Of a stretch of 29,337 nt of DNA, positions 23,983 through 29,337 are shown in pieces. The position numbers and the translations under genes are program-made. This stretch comes from HGM11788 sp964654945 (GTDB lineage Bacteria; Bacillota; Clostridia; Lachnospirales; CAG-274). The stretch lies in NCBI GenBank assembly GCA_964654945.1, contig CAZZLN010000017.1, positions 1 to 29,337 on the forward strand. Direction: 5' to 3'. How positions within the stretch are numbered: position 1 is the stretch's first letter; each line of letters starts with the position of its first letter. Under the pieces are notes generated by a model, which was not told where the DNA came from, did not search any database, and saw nothing but the letters and a program-made list of their open reading frames with translations.

Positions 23983-24513
23983 TCAGCTTATAAATTCAAG
24001 TATACCATTTGATATTCCAATTGCACATTTCTCTCTGAATGCAGGAGAAGCAAGCTGCTCTGCCTCTCTCGGATTGCTTAAAAAAGCAATTTCAACTAAA
24101 ATTGCAGGCATATTTGTAAGCCTTAACACTGCAAAATTTTCAGCATATATACCTAAATTTTTTGTGCCTATTTCAGCTACAAGAGCATTATTAACAGTTT
24201 CTGCAAAGCTCTCTGCTCTTGTTCCTGTCCTGTAAAAAAATGTTTCTGTGCCTGTATACACAGGATTAACATTAGAATTACAATGTATGCTTACAAAATA
24301 ATCTGCACCCCATTCGTTTGCAAGTCTTGCCCTTTCAGCAAGACTTACACTACTGTCGTCTGTTCTCGAATATCTGACAGATATTCCATTTGACTGTAAA
24401 ATTCTGCCTGTTTTTAAAGCAACATCAAGATTTACATCAGCCTCTCTCAAGCCATTGGGTCCGATTGCCCCGGGATTATTTCCTCCATGACCGGGATCTA
24501 AAAATACCTTCAT
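23983..24513 (-). CDS. N-acetylmuramoyl-L-alanine amidase (Amidase_3), no signal peptide
   Basis: 176 residues, a single Amidase_3 (zinc amidase, LytC/AmiC-type) domain. Zinc and catalytic residues are visible: His in LDPGHGG (residue 8), Glu in LREADVN (about 24), His in VSIHCNSN, and the catalytic Glu in ILVEIAFLSN. It cleaves the lactyl-amide bond between N-acetylmuramic acid and the peptide stem. The catalytic domain starts at residue 1: no signal peptide, no wall-binding repeats and no membrane anchor, which is unusual for a housekeeping autolysin. It could be released by lysis, exported by other means, or be a prophage-derived or sporulation-type enzyme. Start follows AGGTGAGAAATT. Confidence 0.92.
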   Translation of the reverse strand: MKVFLDPGHGGNNPGAIGPNGLREADVNLDVALKTGRILQSNGISVRYSRTDDSSVSLAERARLANEWGADYFVSIHCNSNVNPVYTGTETFFYRTGTRAESFAETVNNALVAEIGTKNLGIYAENFAVLRLTNMPAILVEIAFLSNPREAEQLASPAFREKCAIGISNGILEFIS

Positions 24514-24668
24514 AATTTCTCACCTATCCTTAAATTAATGCTTTTATAATCCATTATATTCAAAAATTAAAGAATAATTATATAAAAATTATGATTTATT
24601 ACAACATTATTGTCCTGTTAAAGGACTAATATCAACATCAAAAGCTTTAAGCTAATACTAATATCCAT

Positions 24669-25265
24669 TTAAAAAATAGACAAAATCCAATCTCTGCCGG
24701 TAATGCTTTTTATCGTTTCGACAGAGATTAAACATATGACATCACAAAGTCTGTCAATAACTTTTTCTAAAGTCGGAAATAATTCATTTTTAAATCCACG
24801 TTTTCTGATTTCTTTCCAAATTTGTTCTATTGGATTCATTTCAGGGGTATATGGTTGTAAAAATAAAGATGTATATTAATGAAACCTCCGGTGATTTAGC
24901 TTTATGCCAAGCTGCTCCATCATATGCTAATACAATTTTGTCCTTAGCATATGCTTCTGATAAATGCTTTAAAAATATATTCATACAAATACAGGCATTA
25001 TAAGAAAGCAGCTTTCCCCGGTTAAGGATTTCACAGCTCCATAGGTATATTGGTATTCCATGATATGATGACAAGGTATTGATAGTCTTGTTTATTTTAT
25101 GCACCAACAGTATTTTGGTTTATTTATGCGACAAAAGCCTGCCTCATCCCGAAACATTAATCTTACAGTTTTTCACTTTCAATCACTAAACTTATCTTTT
25201 ACAACTGAGTTAATTTTTTTGAGGCTTCTATTGCCTCTTTATTTGCCTTTTTGAGATGCTTGCTA
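24669..25265 (-). pseudogene. IS630-family transposase remnant
   Basis: Pieces of a DDE transposase in several minus-strand frames: FRDEAGFCRINKPKYCW (about 25097-25160, first Asp), CEILNRGKLLS then FLKHLSEAYAKDKIVLAYDGAAWHKAK (24890-25040, second Asp), and LQPYTPEMNPIEQIWKEI onward to a TAA at 24669 (catalytic Glu). All three catalytic residues survive but frameshifts and stop codons separate them, and the N-terminal helix-turn-helix part is missing. A coiled Lys/Glu segment may extend it to about 25265. The element is therefore dead. I did not identify terminal inverted repeats. The 155 bases between it and the amidase gene (24514-24668) show only small hairpins (for example GTCCT/AGGAC near 24612) and no gene. 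Confidence 0.85.
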
Positions 25266-25266
25266 A

Positions 25267-25470
25267 TTGCATTTTTATAACACGGCAGTACAGCTTTGCA
25301 CCGATGTTTCAAGGCTTAGCGGGGAGGAGTTTTTAAGCTCACCTTTAAGCAGAGTTGCTGTGCTTTTTACAATTGGTTACCTTTATGAACACGGAGAGGA
25401 AGCCGACCATCACGAGCTGACATTAACACTTCGTTCCCTTTTGTTTGCTTTAAGAGAAAGAGTTTTCTAA
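25267..25470 (+). pseudogene. Truncated ORF fragment next to the IS remnant
   Basis: An open frame of about 67 codons with good protein character (FLSSPLSRVAVLFTIGYLYEHGEEADHHELTLTLRSLLFALRERVF) but no credible start: the only start is a TTG without a ribosome binding site, right where the transposase remnant ends. It looks like the C-terminal end of a gene whose 5' part was lost on insertion of the IS. I do not recognise the family; it has the flavour of a gene from a conjugative element, but that is an impression only. Confidence 0.5.
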
Positions 25471-25486
25471 AAAATATAAATATAGG

Positions 25487-25515
25487 TTGAATTTATCCTA
25501 GAATTGTGTTATAAT
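25487..25515 (+). promoter_or_regulatory. Promoter of the toxin-antitoxin pair
   Basis: TTGAAT (25487-25492), 17 bases, TATAAT (25510-25515), 36 bases before the antitoxin start. Phd-type antitoxins normally bind their own promoter. Confidence 0.75.
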
Positions 25516-25551
25516 TATAAACAAAGACTAATAAATTGGAGGTGTTTATTT

Positions 25552-25794
25552 ATGTTAATCGATACAAATTCTATGGTTTCTATGACAGAAGCAAATCAAA
25601 ATTTTTCCAAGGTAGCAAGGATTGTGGATAAAAACGGCTCTGCTGTTATTCTTAAAAACAATGCACCAAAATATATTGTGCTGGAATATAAGCAGGTTGA
25701 AGCTGAGAATAATATTTCAGACGACGAGCTGCTTACAACTTCAAAAAAGCTGATTTTGAAAAATAAAGAGGCTTATGAGGTGCTTGCCAAATGA
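25552..25794 (+). CDS. phd: Phd/YefM-family antitoxin
   Basis: 80 residues. The N-terminal DNA-binding fold of the Phd/YefM family is recognisable (MVSMTEANQNFSKVARIVDKNGSAVILKNNAPKYIVLEY, about residues 6-44). The C-terminal part (SDDELLTTSKKLILKNKEAYEVLAK) should wrap and neutralise the toxin. Start at the ATG behind GGAGGTGTTTATTT; a longer frame from 25504 has no ribosome binding site. The stop overlaps the toxin start (ATGA), the standard coupled arrangement. It is likely to repress its own promoter together with the toxin. Confidence 0.88.
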   Translation: MLIDTNSMVSMTEANQNFSKVARIVDKNGSAVILKNNAPKYIVLEYKQVEAENNISDDELLTTSKKLILKNKEAYEVLAK

Positions 25795-26168
25795 TTAAAT
25801 TTACAAAAAGGCAAGTGATAATGCTTTATAAACAGTTGGTACAGGAAACGGGCGGTGAGTTTGGTTTAAGAGATGAAGCTTTGTTGGAGTCAGCACTGTT
25901 GTTGCCGTTTCAAACCTTTGATGATAGAGATTTATTCCCGTCAATTCAAGCTAAAGCAGCCAGACTTGGTTACGGAATGGTTAAAAATCATCCTTTTATT
26001 GACGGAAATAAAAGAATTGGAGCACATCTGATGCTTTTATTTCTGTTTTTTAATAATGTTGAATTAACTTATACTCAAGAGGAGCTGTCAAATATATTTT
26101 TAATGATTGCTTCGGGTGAGAAGAATTATGAAAACTTGCTTGATTGGATAATAGAGCATCAAAACTAA
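25791..26168 (+). CDS. doc: Doc-family (Fic fold) toxin
   Basis: 125 residues, typical size of Doc (death on curing). The Fic/Doc active-site motif is present: HPFIDGNKRIGAHLML, matching HxFx[D/A][G/A]NKR. Doc proteins phosphorylate elongation factor Tu and so stop translation; Fic relatives AMPylate targets. The short length, NKR ending and Phd partner favour Doc. It overlaps the antitoxin gene by four bases. The family's other features (RDEALLESALLLPFQTF, QAKAARLGYGMVKNHPF) are intact, so it is probably active. It lies in an accessory patch with an IS remnant and a truncated gene. Confidence 0.9.
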   Translation: MIKFTKRQVIMLYKQLVQETGGEFGLRDEALLESALLLPFQTFDDRDLFPSIQAKAARLGYGMVKNHPFIDGNKRIGAHLMLLFLFFNNVELTYTQEELSNIFLMIASGEKNYENLLDWIIEHQN

Positions 26169-26182
26169 ATTTACACTATCTT

Positions 26183-26211
26183 AAAGCATCTGTGAAAGCA
26201 GGTGCTTTTTT
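26183..26211 (+). terminator. Intrinsic terminator after doc
   Basis: AAGCATCTG, TGAAAG loop, CAGGTGCTT with one wobble, then TTTT. An almost identical hairpin occurs at 26947-26973. Confidence 0.9.
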
Positions 26212-26228
26212 CATGCCTAAAAGGAGGA
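26185..26228 (+). repeat. Direct repeat, copy 1 (terminator plus ATGCCTAAAA tail)
   Basis: About 43 bases nearly identical to 26947-26989: the terminator hairpin, T tract, ATGCCTAAAA and a GAGGA motif. The two copies bracket the yjdF riboswitch and gene. Confidence 0.8.
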
Positions 26229-26238
26229 GTTATATATT

Positions 26239-26267
26239 TTGACTTCTTGGTTAAATTGTGTTATACT
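26239..26267 (+). promoter_or_regulatory. Promoter of the yjdF transcript
   Basis: TTGACT (26239-26244), 17 bases, TATACT (26262-26267). The transcript starts near 26274 and carries the riboswitch leader. Confidence 0.8.
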
Positions 26268-26300
26268 TATTTATGTAAACAGGAACGATTGATTATATAC

Positions 26301-26414
26301 GCAAAGATAAAAACGCAATGTGCATATTAAATTGCATTAGAGCTGGTAGGTAGCCCAGCCGTCCTACATTATGTAGGGTAAGTAACCTGCCCCTCCGGGT
26401 TGTCCATTCTTTGC
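26301..26414 (+). ncRNA. yjdF-type riboswitch
   Basis: The leader folds as a closed domain: P1 by GCAAAGA (26301-26307) with TCTTTGC (26408-26414). Inside are a GCAAT/ATTGC hairpin, a GCTGG...CCAGC hairpin (about 26342-26355), CCTACATTATGTAGG (about 26363-26377) and AACC...GGGTT (about 26388-26400). It lies directly upstream of a yjdF gene, where the yjdF RNA motif is known; that motif binds azaaromatic heterocycles and is thought to control translation. The ribosome binding site AAGGAGG (26426) follows 11 bases after P1. The family call rests on gene context and architecture; no covariance model was run. Confidence 0.75.
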
Positions 26415-26439
26415 TCTTTAAATTTAAGGAGGGAAATTT

Positions 26440-26856
26440 ATGGACAAAATAGTCGGCAAATTGACGGTGTTTTTTGAAGAACCATTCTGGGTTGGTGTAT
26501 TTGAGATAATTGAGAATGGCAGGCTCTCTGCAGCGAAGGTAATATTTGGAGCAGAACCTAAAGATTACGAGGTTTATGACTTCATATTAAAACACTATTA
26601 TGATTTGCAGTTTAGTCCAACTGTTAAAGTTGCTGTGGCGGAAAAACATATAAATCCAAAACGTATGCAGCGTGAGATAAAAAAGCAGATGTCTAATATA
26701 GCTATCGGAACAAAATCTCAGCAGGCATTAAAATTTCAGCGTGAACAGTTAAAGACAGAACGCAAAAAAATAAACCTTAAACAAAGGAAAGAAAAAGAAC
26801 AGCGTTTGTTTGAACTGAAACAGCATAAGAAAAAGGAAAAACATAATGGTCATTAA
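26440..26856 (+). CDS. yjdF: YjdF family protein (DUF2992)
   Basis: 138 residues. The N-terminal part (MDKIVGKLTVFFEEPFWVGVFEIIENGRLSAAKVIFGAEPKDYEVYDFILKHYYDLQFSP) is the highly conserved YjdF/DUF2992 signature, and the C-terminal half is a Lys/Arg/Gln-rich helix (KSQQALKFQREQLKTERKKINLKQRKEKEQRLFELKQHKKKEK), also typical. The biochemical function is unknown; because the upstream RNA motif binds toxic azaaromatics, a role in handling such compounds is suspected. Ribosome binding site AAGGAGGG six bases before ATG. It has its own promoter and riboswitch leader. It sits between the toxin-antitoxin pair and a repeat of the doc terminator, as if brought in as a small cassette. Confidence 0.92.
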   Translation: MDKIVGKLTVFFEEPFWVGVFEIIENGRLSAAKVIFGAEPKDYEVYDFILKHYYDLQFSPTVKVAVAEKHINPKRMQREIKKQMSNIAIGTKSQQALKFQREQLKTERKKINLKQRKEKEQRLFELKQHKKKEKHNGH

Positions 26857-26946
26857 CACACCTTAGCTTCTTCCTAAAATTTAAATTAGTATTTATGGGC
26901 AATTTTTTATTTATACTACGGCAACGCAATTTAACATTTATCATTT

Positions 26947-26973
26947 AGCATCTGTGAAAGCAGGTGCTTTTTT
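26947..26973 (+). terminator. Terminator downstream of yjdF, copy of the doc terminator
   Basis: AGCATCTG, TGAAAG loop, CAGGTGCT, then T6. It lies about 90 bases after the yjdF stop; the intervening sequence shows nothing recognisable. Confidence 0.85.
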
Positions 26974-26989
26974 ATGCCTAAAATGAGGA
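26947..26989 (+). repeat. Direct repeat, copy 2
   Basis: Second copy of the 26185-26228 repeat, differing by a single-base deletion and a few substitutions. Confidence 0.8.
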
Positions 26990-26993
26990 AACT

Positions 26994-27062
26994 ATGGCAA
27001 ACAACATCTTGGAAAGATTAAGACAAATGAAAAAAGGGCTGCGAAACAGATTTAAAGTGTGA
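26994..27062 (+). CDS. Possible 22-residue ORF
   Basis: MANNILERLRQMKKGLRNRFKV, with GAGGAAACT directly before the ATG. It is basic and amphipathic. Its 3' half overlaps a strong minus-strand terminator stem, so it may be a remnant of the gene that once followed the repeated ribosome binding site rather than a functional peptide. Confidence 0.25.
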   Translation: MANNILERLRQMKKGLRNRFKV

Positions 27063-27073
27063 GCAGCCCTTTT
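27028..27073 (-). terminator. Intrinsic terminator after the cytidylate-kinase-like gene
   Basis: Perfect 11-bp stem AAAAGGGCTGC (27032-27042) with GCAGCCCTTTT (27063-27073) and a 20-base loop; on the minus strand it ends in T6. Confidence 0.85.
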
Positions 27074-27087
27074 GGGTATAAAATATT

Positions 27088-27681
27088 TTATTTTTTGCTG
27101 TAAATGGATGATATTATATCAGCACACTTTTCCAAGCCCAACTCGCCACTGTCAAGGCAGATGTGATAGTTGTGTATGTCGCCCCATTTCATGTCGGTGT
27201 TAAGATAGTAGAAGGTGCTGCGGTTTTTGTCTTTGTCTTTGATTCGCTTTTCGGGAGATTCTTTTTTTTCGCCGTAGATGCTGACAATTCTATCGGCTCT
27301 CTTTTTCTTGTCGGCATATATAAAAACTCTGAGACAGTCAGCCTTGTCACGGAGCAGATAGTCGGCGCATCTGCCAATTATAACACAGTTTTCTTTCTCC
27401 GCAAGTCCGCAGATTACCTTTTTCTGAATCTGCCAAAGATAGTCTGACGTGTTTGTATAGCTGAGTTTTCCCAAGCCCGAAAGACCTCTTGCCACAAGGT
27501 TTGAATAAGATGTGTTTTCTGATTTTTCCCTAACAAATTCTTCGCTCAAACCGCTTTCTTCGGCTATTTTTAAAAGCAGCTCACTGTCATAACAGGCTAT
27601 GCCCAGCTTTTCGGCGGTCAGTTTGCCTATTGTTCTTCCGCCACTTCCGAATTCACGACCTATTGTTATAATTTTCTTCAT
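27088..27681 (-). CDS. Cytidylate kinase-like protein (Cytidylate_kin2 family)
   Basis: 197 residues, P-loop NTPase. Walker A-like GREFGSGGRTIG at residues 8-19, then the family pattern YDSELLLKIAEESGLSEEF, VIIGRCADYLL, and a lid segment DKKKRADRIVSIYGEKKESPEKRIKDKDKNRSTFYYLNTDMKWGDIHNYHICLDSGELGLE. This family (PF13189) is common in gut Clostridia and Bacteroides, usually distinct from the housekeeping Cmk; its substrate is not established, and a nucleotide kinase is a guess from the fold. It overlaps the end of the MATE gene by four bases (ATGA), so the two form one operon. Confidence 0.85.
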   Translation of the reverse strand: MKKIITIGREFGSGGRTIGKLTAEKLGIACYDSELLLKIAEESGLSEEFVREKSENTSYSNLVARGLSGLGKLSYTNTSDYLWQIQKKVICGLAEKENCVIIGRCADYLLRDKADCLRVFIYADKKKRADRIVSIYGEKKESPEKRIKDKDKNRSTFYYLNTDMKWGDIHNYHICLDSGELGLEKCADIISSIYSKK

Positions 27682-29117
27682 ATAAAATTACCTCCCGTTT
27701 GAATTGAATTAATCTTTTTATTTGCCGCTCTCTTATACATAAATATGCCAAGAATCAGGGTTATGGTTTCGCCTATGAGAAAAGTCCACCATATGATGTT
27801 CGCGTTTTCGGCACCTGTTACAAACCTTGCGAGTATCCATGCCACGGGTACTATGAATATAACCTGTCTGCCTGCCGAAATAACAAGGGATTCAATTCCA
27901 CATTCAATTGCCTGAAAGATACCCTGAAAGGCGATGTTGAGGCCTGCAAATATAAAGCCAATTGAAACTATTCTCATACAGCTTACGCAAAGGTCATAGG
28001 TAACATTTGAAAGCGAGAAAAGGGTTGTGAGAGGTTCTGCAAAACCTTCGATAATAACAAGCCCCAGAACCATAAGAACGGTTGTATAGATAAGACCGTA
28101 TTTAATGCCTTCATTAATCCGCTTTTTGCTTTTCATGCCATGAGCAAAGGAAACGATAGGGGTTATTGCGTCTCTCATACCTACTGAAGCGAATATTACA
28201 AGCTGTTGAATTTTGCAGTAAAGACCGTAGACGGTTACGGCATTTTCGCCGACCTCTTTTATCTGACCCAAAACCATATTAAGACCGCAGGTCATAACCG
28301 AAAGCAGTGCTTGAGAAATAATTGCCGGTAAACCAATAGCATATATTTCCTTAATGATTCTGCCCGAAGGTCTACAAAATATTATCTTCTTGTCAAATTC
28401 AACATTTAGCTTCATATGAAAAGCAAATGTCAAAACAGCTGAGAGTATCTGTCCTAAAACCGTTGCATATGCCGCACCTTTAACACCAAATTTTGGACAA
28501 CCGAAAAGACCGTAAATCATAATAGGGTCAAGAATGATGTTTGCGACAGCACCTAAAATCTGAGCTATAGTTGAATATGTTGAACGCCCTGTTGCCTGAA
28601 GCATTTTTTCAAATACCGAAAAGAAAATGATTCCAAAAGAAACGCAGCAGCAAATCCGAAGGTAGTCAACAGTCATATCCAGAACGGTTTGGCTGATTGT
28701 GCCCCCTGCACTCTGAGTGTTTACATATTGGGGAACGGCGACAATGCCGAATATAATAAAGAATATACAGATAATTATGCCGAGAAAAATTGTGTTACCC
28801 GCAACCCGGCTTGCCTTTAATCTGTCGCCCTGCCCCAAACTCTTTGAGAGAAGGGCATTTGCACCTACGCCGGTGCCGATTGCCACGGCAACCATCAGAA
28901 GTTGAATGGGAAAGGCAAGTCCAAGAGCCGTCAGTGCCTGTTCGCCGCCCTCTGCCATTTTGGAGAGGAACGCACTGTCAACAATGTTATAGACCGCCTG
29001 AAGCATCATCGAAAGCACTATTGGCAGTCCCATTGAAATCATGAGGCTTTTTACGGGTGCGGTGCCGAGCCTGCTTTCGTTGCTTTTTAGGTTTTTCTTA
29101 TTTACTTTATATTCCAT
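27678..29117 (-). CDS. MATE family multidrug/sodium antiporter
   Basis: 479 residues with about twelve membrane segments in two homologous halves: LMISMGLPIVLSMMLQAVYNIVDSAFLSKMAEGGEQALTALGLAFPIQLL at the N-terminus and EIYAIGLPAIISQALLSVMTCGLNMVLGQI at the start of the second half. These are MatE-type (NorM/DinF/VmrA-like) sequences. Such carriers expel cationic drugs or metabolites by Na+ or H+ antiport. Start choice: a longer frame opens at 29171, but AAGGAGGTATCTTTGT puts the ATG at 29117. It is transcribed with the kinase-like gene. The leader carries a strong terminator hairpin (29152-29201) that may control it. The base composition of this gene and of the kinase is visibly richer in G+C than the rest of the window. 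Confidence 0.93.
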   Translation of the reverse strand: MEYKVNKKNLKSNESRLGTAPVKSLMISMGLPIVLSMMLQAVYNIVDSAFLSKMAEGGEQALTALGLAFPIQLLMVAVAIGTGVGANALLSKSLGQGDRLKASRVAGNTIFLGIIICIFFIIFGIVAVPQYVNTQSAGGTISQTVLDMTVDYLRICCCVSFGIIFFSVFEKMLQATGRSTYSTIAQILGAVANIILDPIMIYGLFGCPKFGVKGAAYATVLGQILSAVLTFAFHMKLNVEFDKKIIFCRPSGRIIKEIYAIGLPAIISQALLSVMTCGLNMVLGQIKEVGENAVTVYGLYCKIQQLVIFASVGMRDAITPIVSFAHGMKSKKRINEGIKYGLIYTTVLMVLGLVIIEGFAEPLTTLFSLSNVTYDLCVSCMRIVSIGFIFAGLNIAFQGIFQAIECGIESLVISAGRQVIFIVPVAWILARFVTGAENANIIWWTFLIGETITLILGIFMYKRAANKKINSIQTGGNFI

Positions 29118-29151
29118 ACAAAGATACCTCCTTAAAAATATTGTTACAAAC

Positions 29152-29201
29152 AAAAAAAGTGTGAGGCACAACAGCTGGATTTATGCTGTTATGCCACACA
29201 C
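29152..29201 (-). terminator. Intrinsic terminator in the MATE leader (possible attenuator)
   Basis: A 17-base stem, 15 paired, between 29185-29201 and 29159-29175 around a 9-base loop, then T7 (29152-29158) on the minus strand. It lies between the promoter at 29211-29239 and the MATE ribosome binding site. Confidence 0.8.
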
Positions 29202-29210
29202 CGTATTCTT

Positions 29211-29239
29211 ATTTTATCTAAATCGGCTCAAAAAGTCAA
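29211..29239 (-). promoter_or_regulatory. Sigma-A promoter of the MATE operon
   Basis: Minus strand TTGACT (29234-29239), 17 bases, TAAAAT (29211-29216). The predicted start, near 29204, is only a few bases before the terminator hairpin. Confidence 0.7.
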
Positions 29240-29337
29240 ATAGTAAACTTCCACAAATTTAGCGATTTTTATGTTCCTTTGAATAAGAAAAATGCCATGT
29301 TTGATTTATTGCCTGACGGTTATTATTTTACCGTTGC
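29222..29337 (+). other. Open plus-strand frame at the window edge
   Basis: 38 codons open to the edge (…FHKFSDFYVPLNKKNAMFDLLPDGYYFTV), without a start codon preceded by a ribosome binding site, and overlapping the MATE promoter. It could be the beginning or a decayed piece of a gene to the right; it cannot be resolved here. Confidence 0.15.

Noticed and set aside
29222..29337. New plus-strand gene at the right edge
   Set aside because: No ribosome binding site or credible start, it overlaps the MATE promoter, and it is cut by the window; kept only as a very low-confidence feature.

Overview
The window reads as AT-rich chromosomal DNA of an anaerobic, probably gut-dwelling Clostridia (Lachnospiraceae/Eubacteriales-like). 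The grounds are low GC, AGGAGG-type ribosome binding sites, sigma-A promoters with 17-base spacers, a PPi-type phosphofructokinase, PdxS/PdxT vitamin B6 synthesis under a MocR regulator, BspA-type leucine-rich repeats, copper-amine-oxidase-N surface modules, and cohesin/dockerin domains. No 16S or tRNA gene is present to confirm this.

Layout. (1) Positions 1-14046 hold ten genes on the minus strand with gaps of only 22-166 bases: a likely 14-kb operon of secreted proteins. In transcription order they are a GLUG-repeat adhesin with a dockerin, two copper-amine-oxidase-N proteins, an M15 peptidase, a BspA-like protein, a small membrane protein, a lipoprotein, a secreted protein of unknown role, an Amidase_5 peptidoglycan hydrolase with InlB-type repeats plus cohesin and dockerin, and a cohesin protein running off the left edge. 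Two 100-N assembly gaps fall inside repeat arrays of this operon. (2) Positions 14164-14905 hold what looks like a phase-variation switch: a textbook sigma-A promoter facing the operon lies between 18-bp inverted repeats, next to a Pin/Hin-type serine recombinase gene whose stop codon is inside one repeat. (3) Positions 15016-23979 are housekeeping: comF, glyA, pdxST with divergent pdxR, a YihY-family membrane protein, a PPi-dependent phosphofructokinase and a DAHP synthase; a strongly structured 61-bp tandem-repeat region lies between the phosphofructokinase and yihY. (4) Positions 23983-27062 are an accessory patch: a signal-less amidase, an IS630-family pseudogene, a truncated ORF, a Phd/Doc toxin-antitoxin pair, and a yjdF gene preceded by a yjdF-type riboswitch and bounded by direct repeats. 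(5) Positions 27088-29239 hold a cytidylate-kinase-like gene overlapping a MATE efflux gene, with an apparent leader terminator (attenuator); this block looks GC-richer than its surroundings.

How it fits together: the left third appears to be a surface/cell-wall programme that could be switched on and off as a unit by inversion of one promoter. In the orientation assembled here the promoter points into the operon (ON). The cohesin and dockerin modules on proteins of this operon suggest that some products assemble on each other on the cell surface. No carbohydrate-active enzyme is visible, so this does not look like a conventional cellulosome locus.
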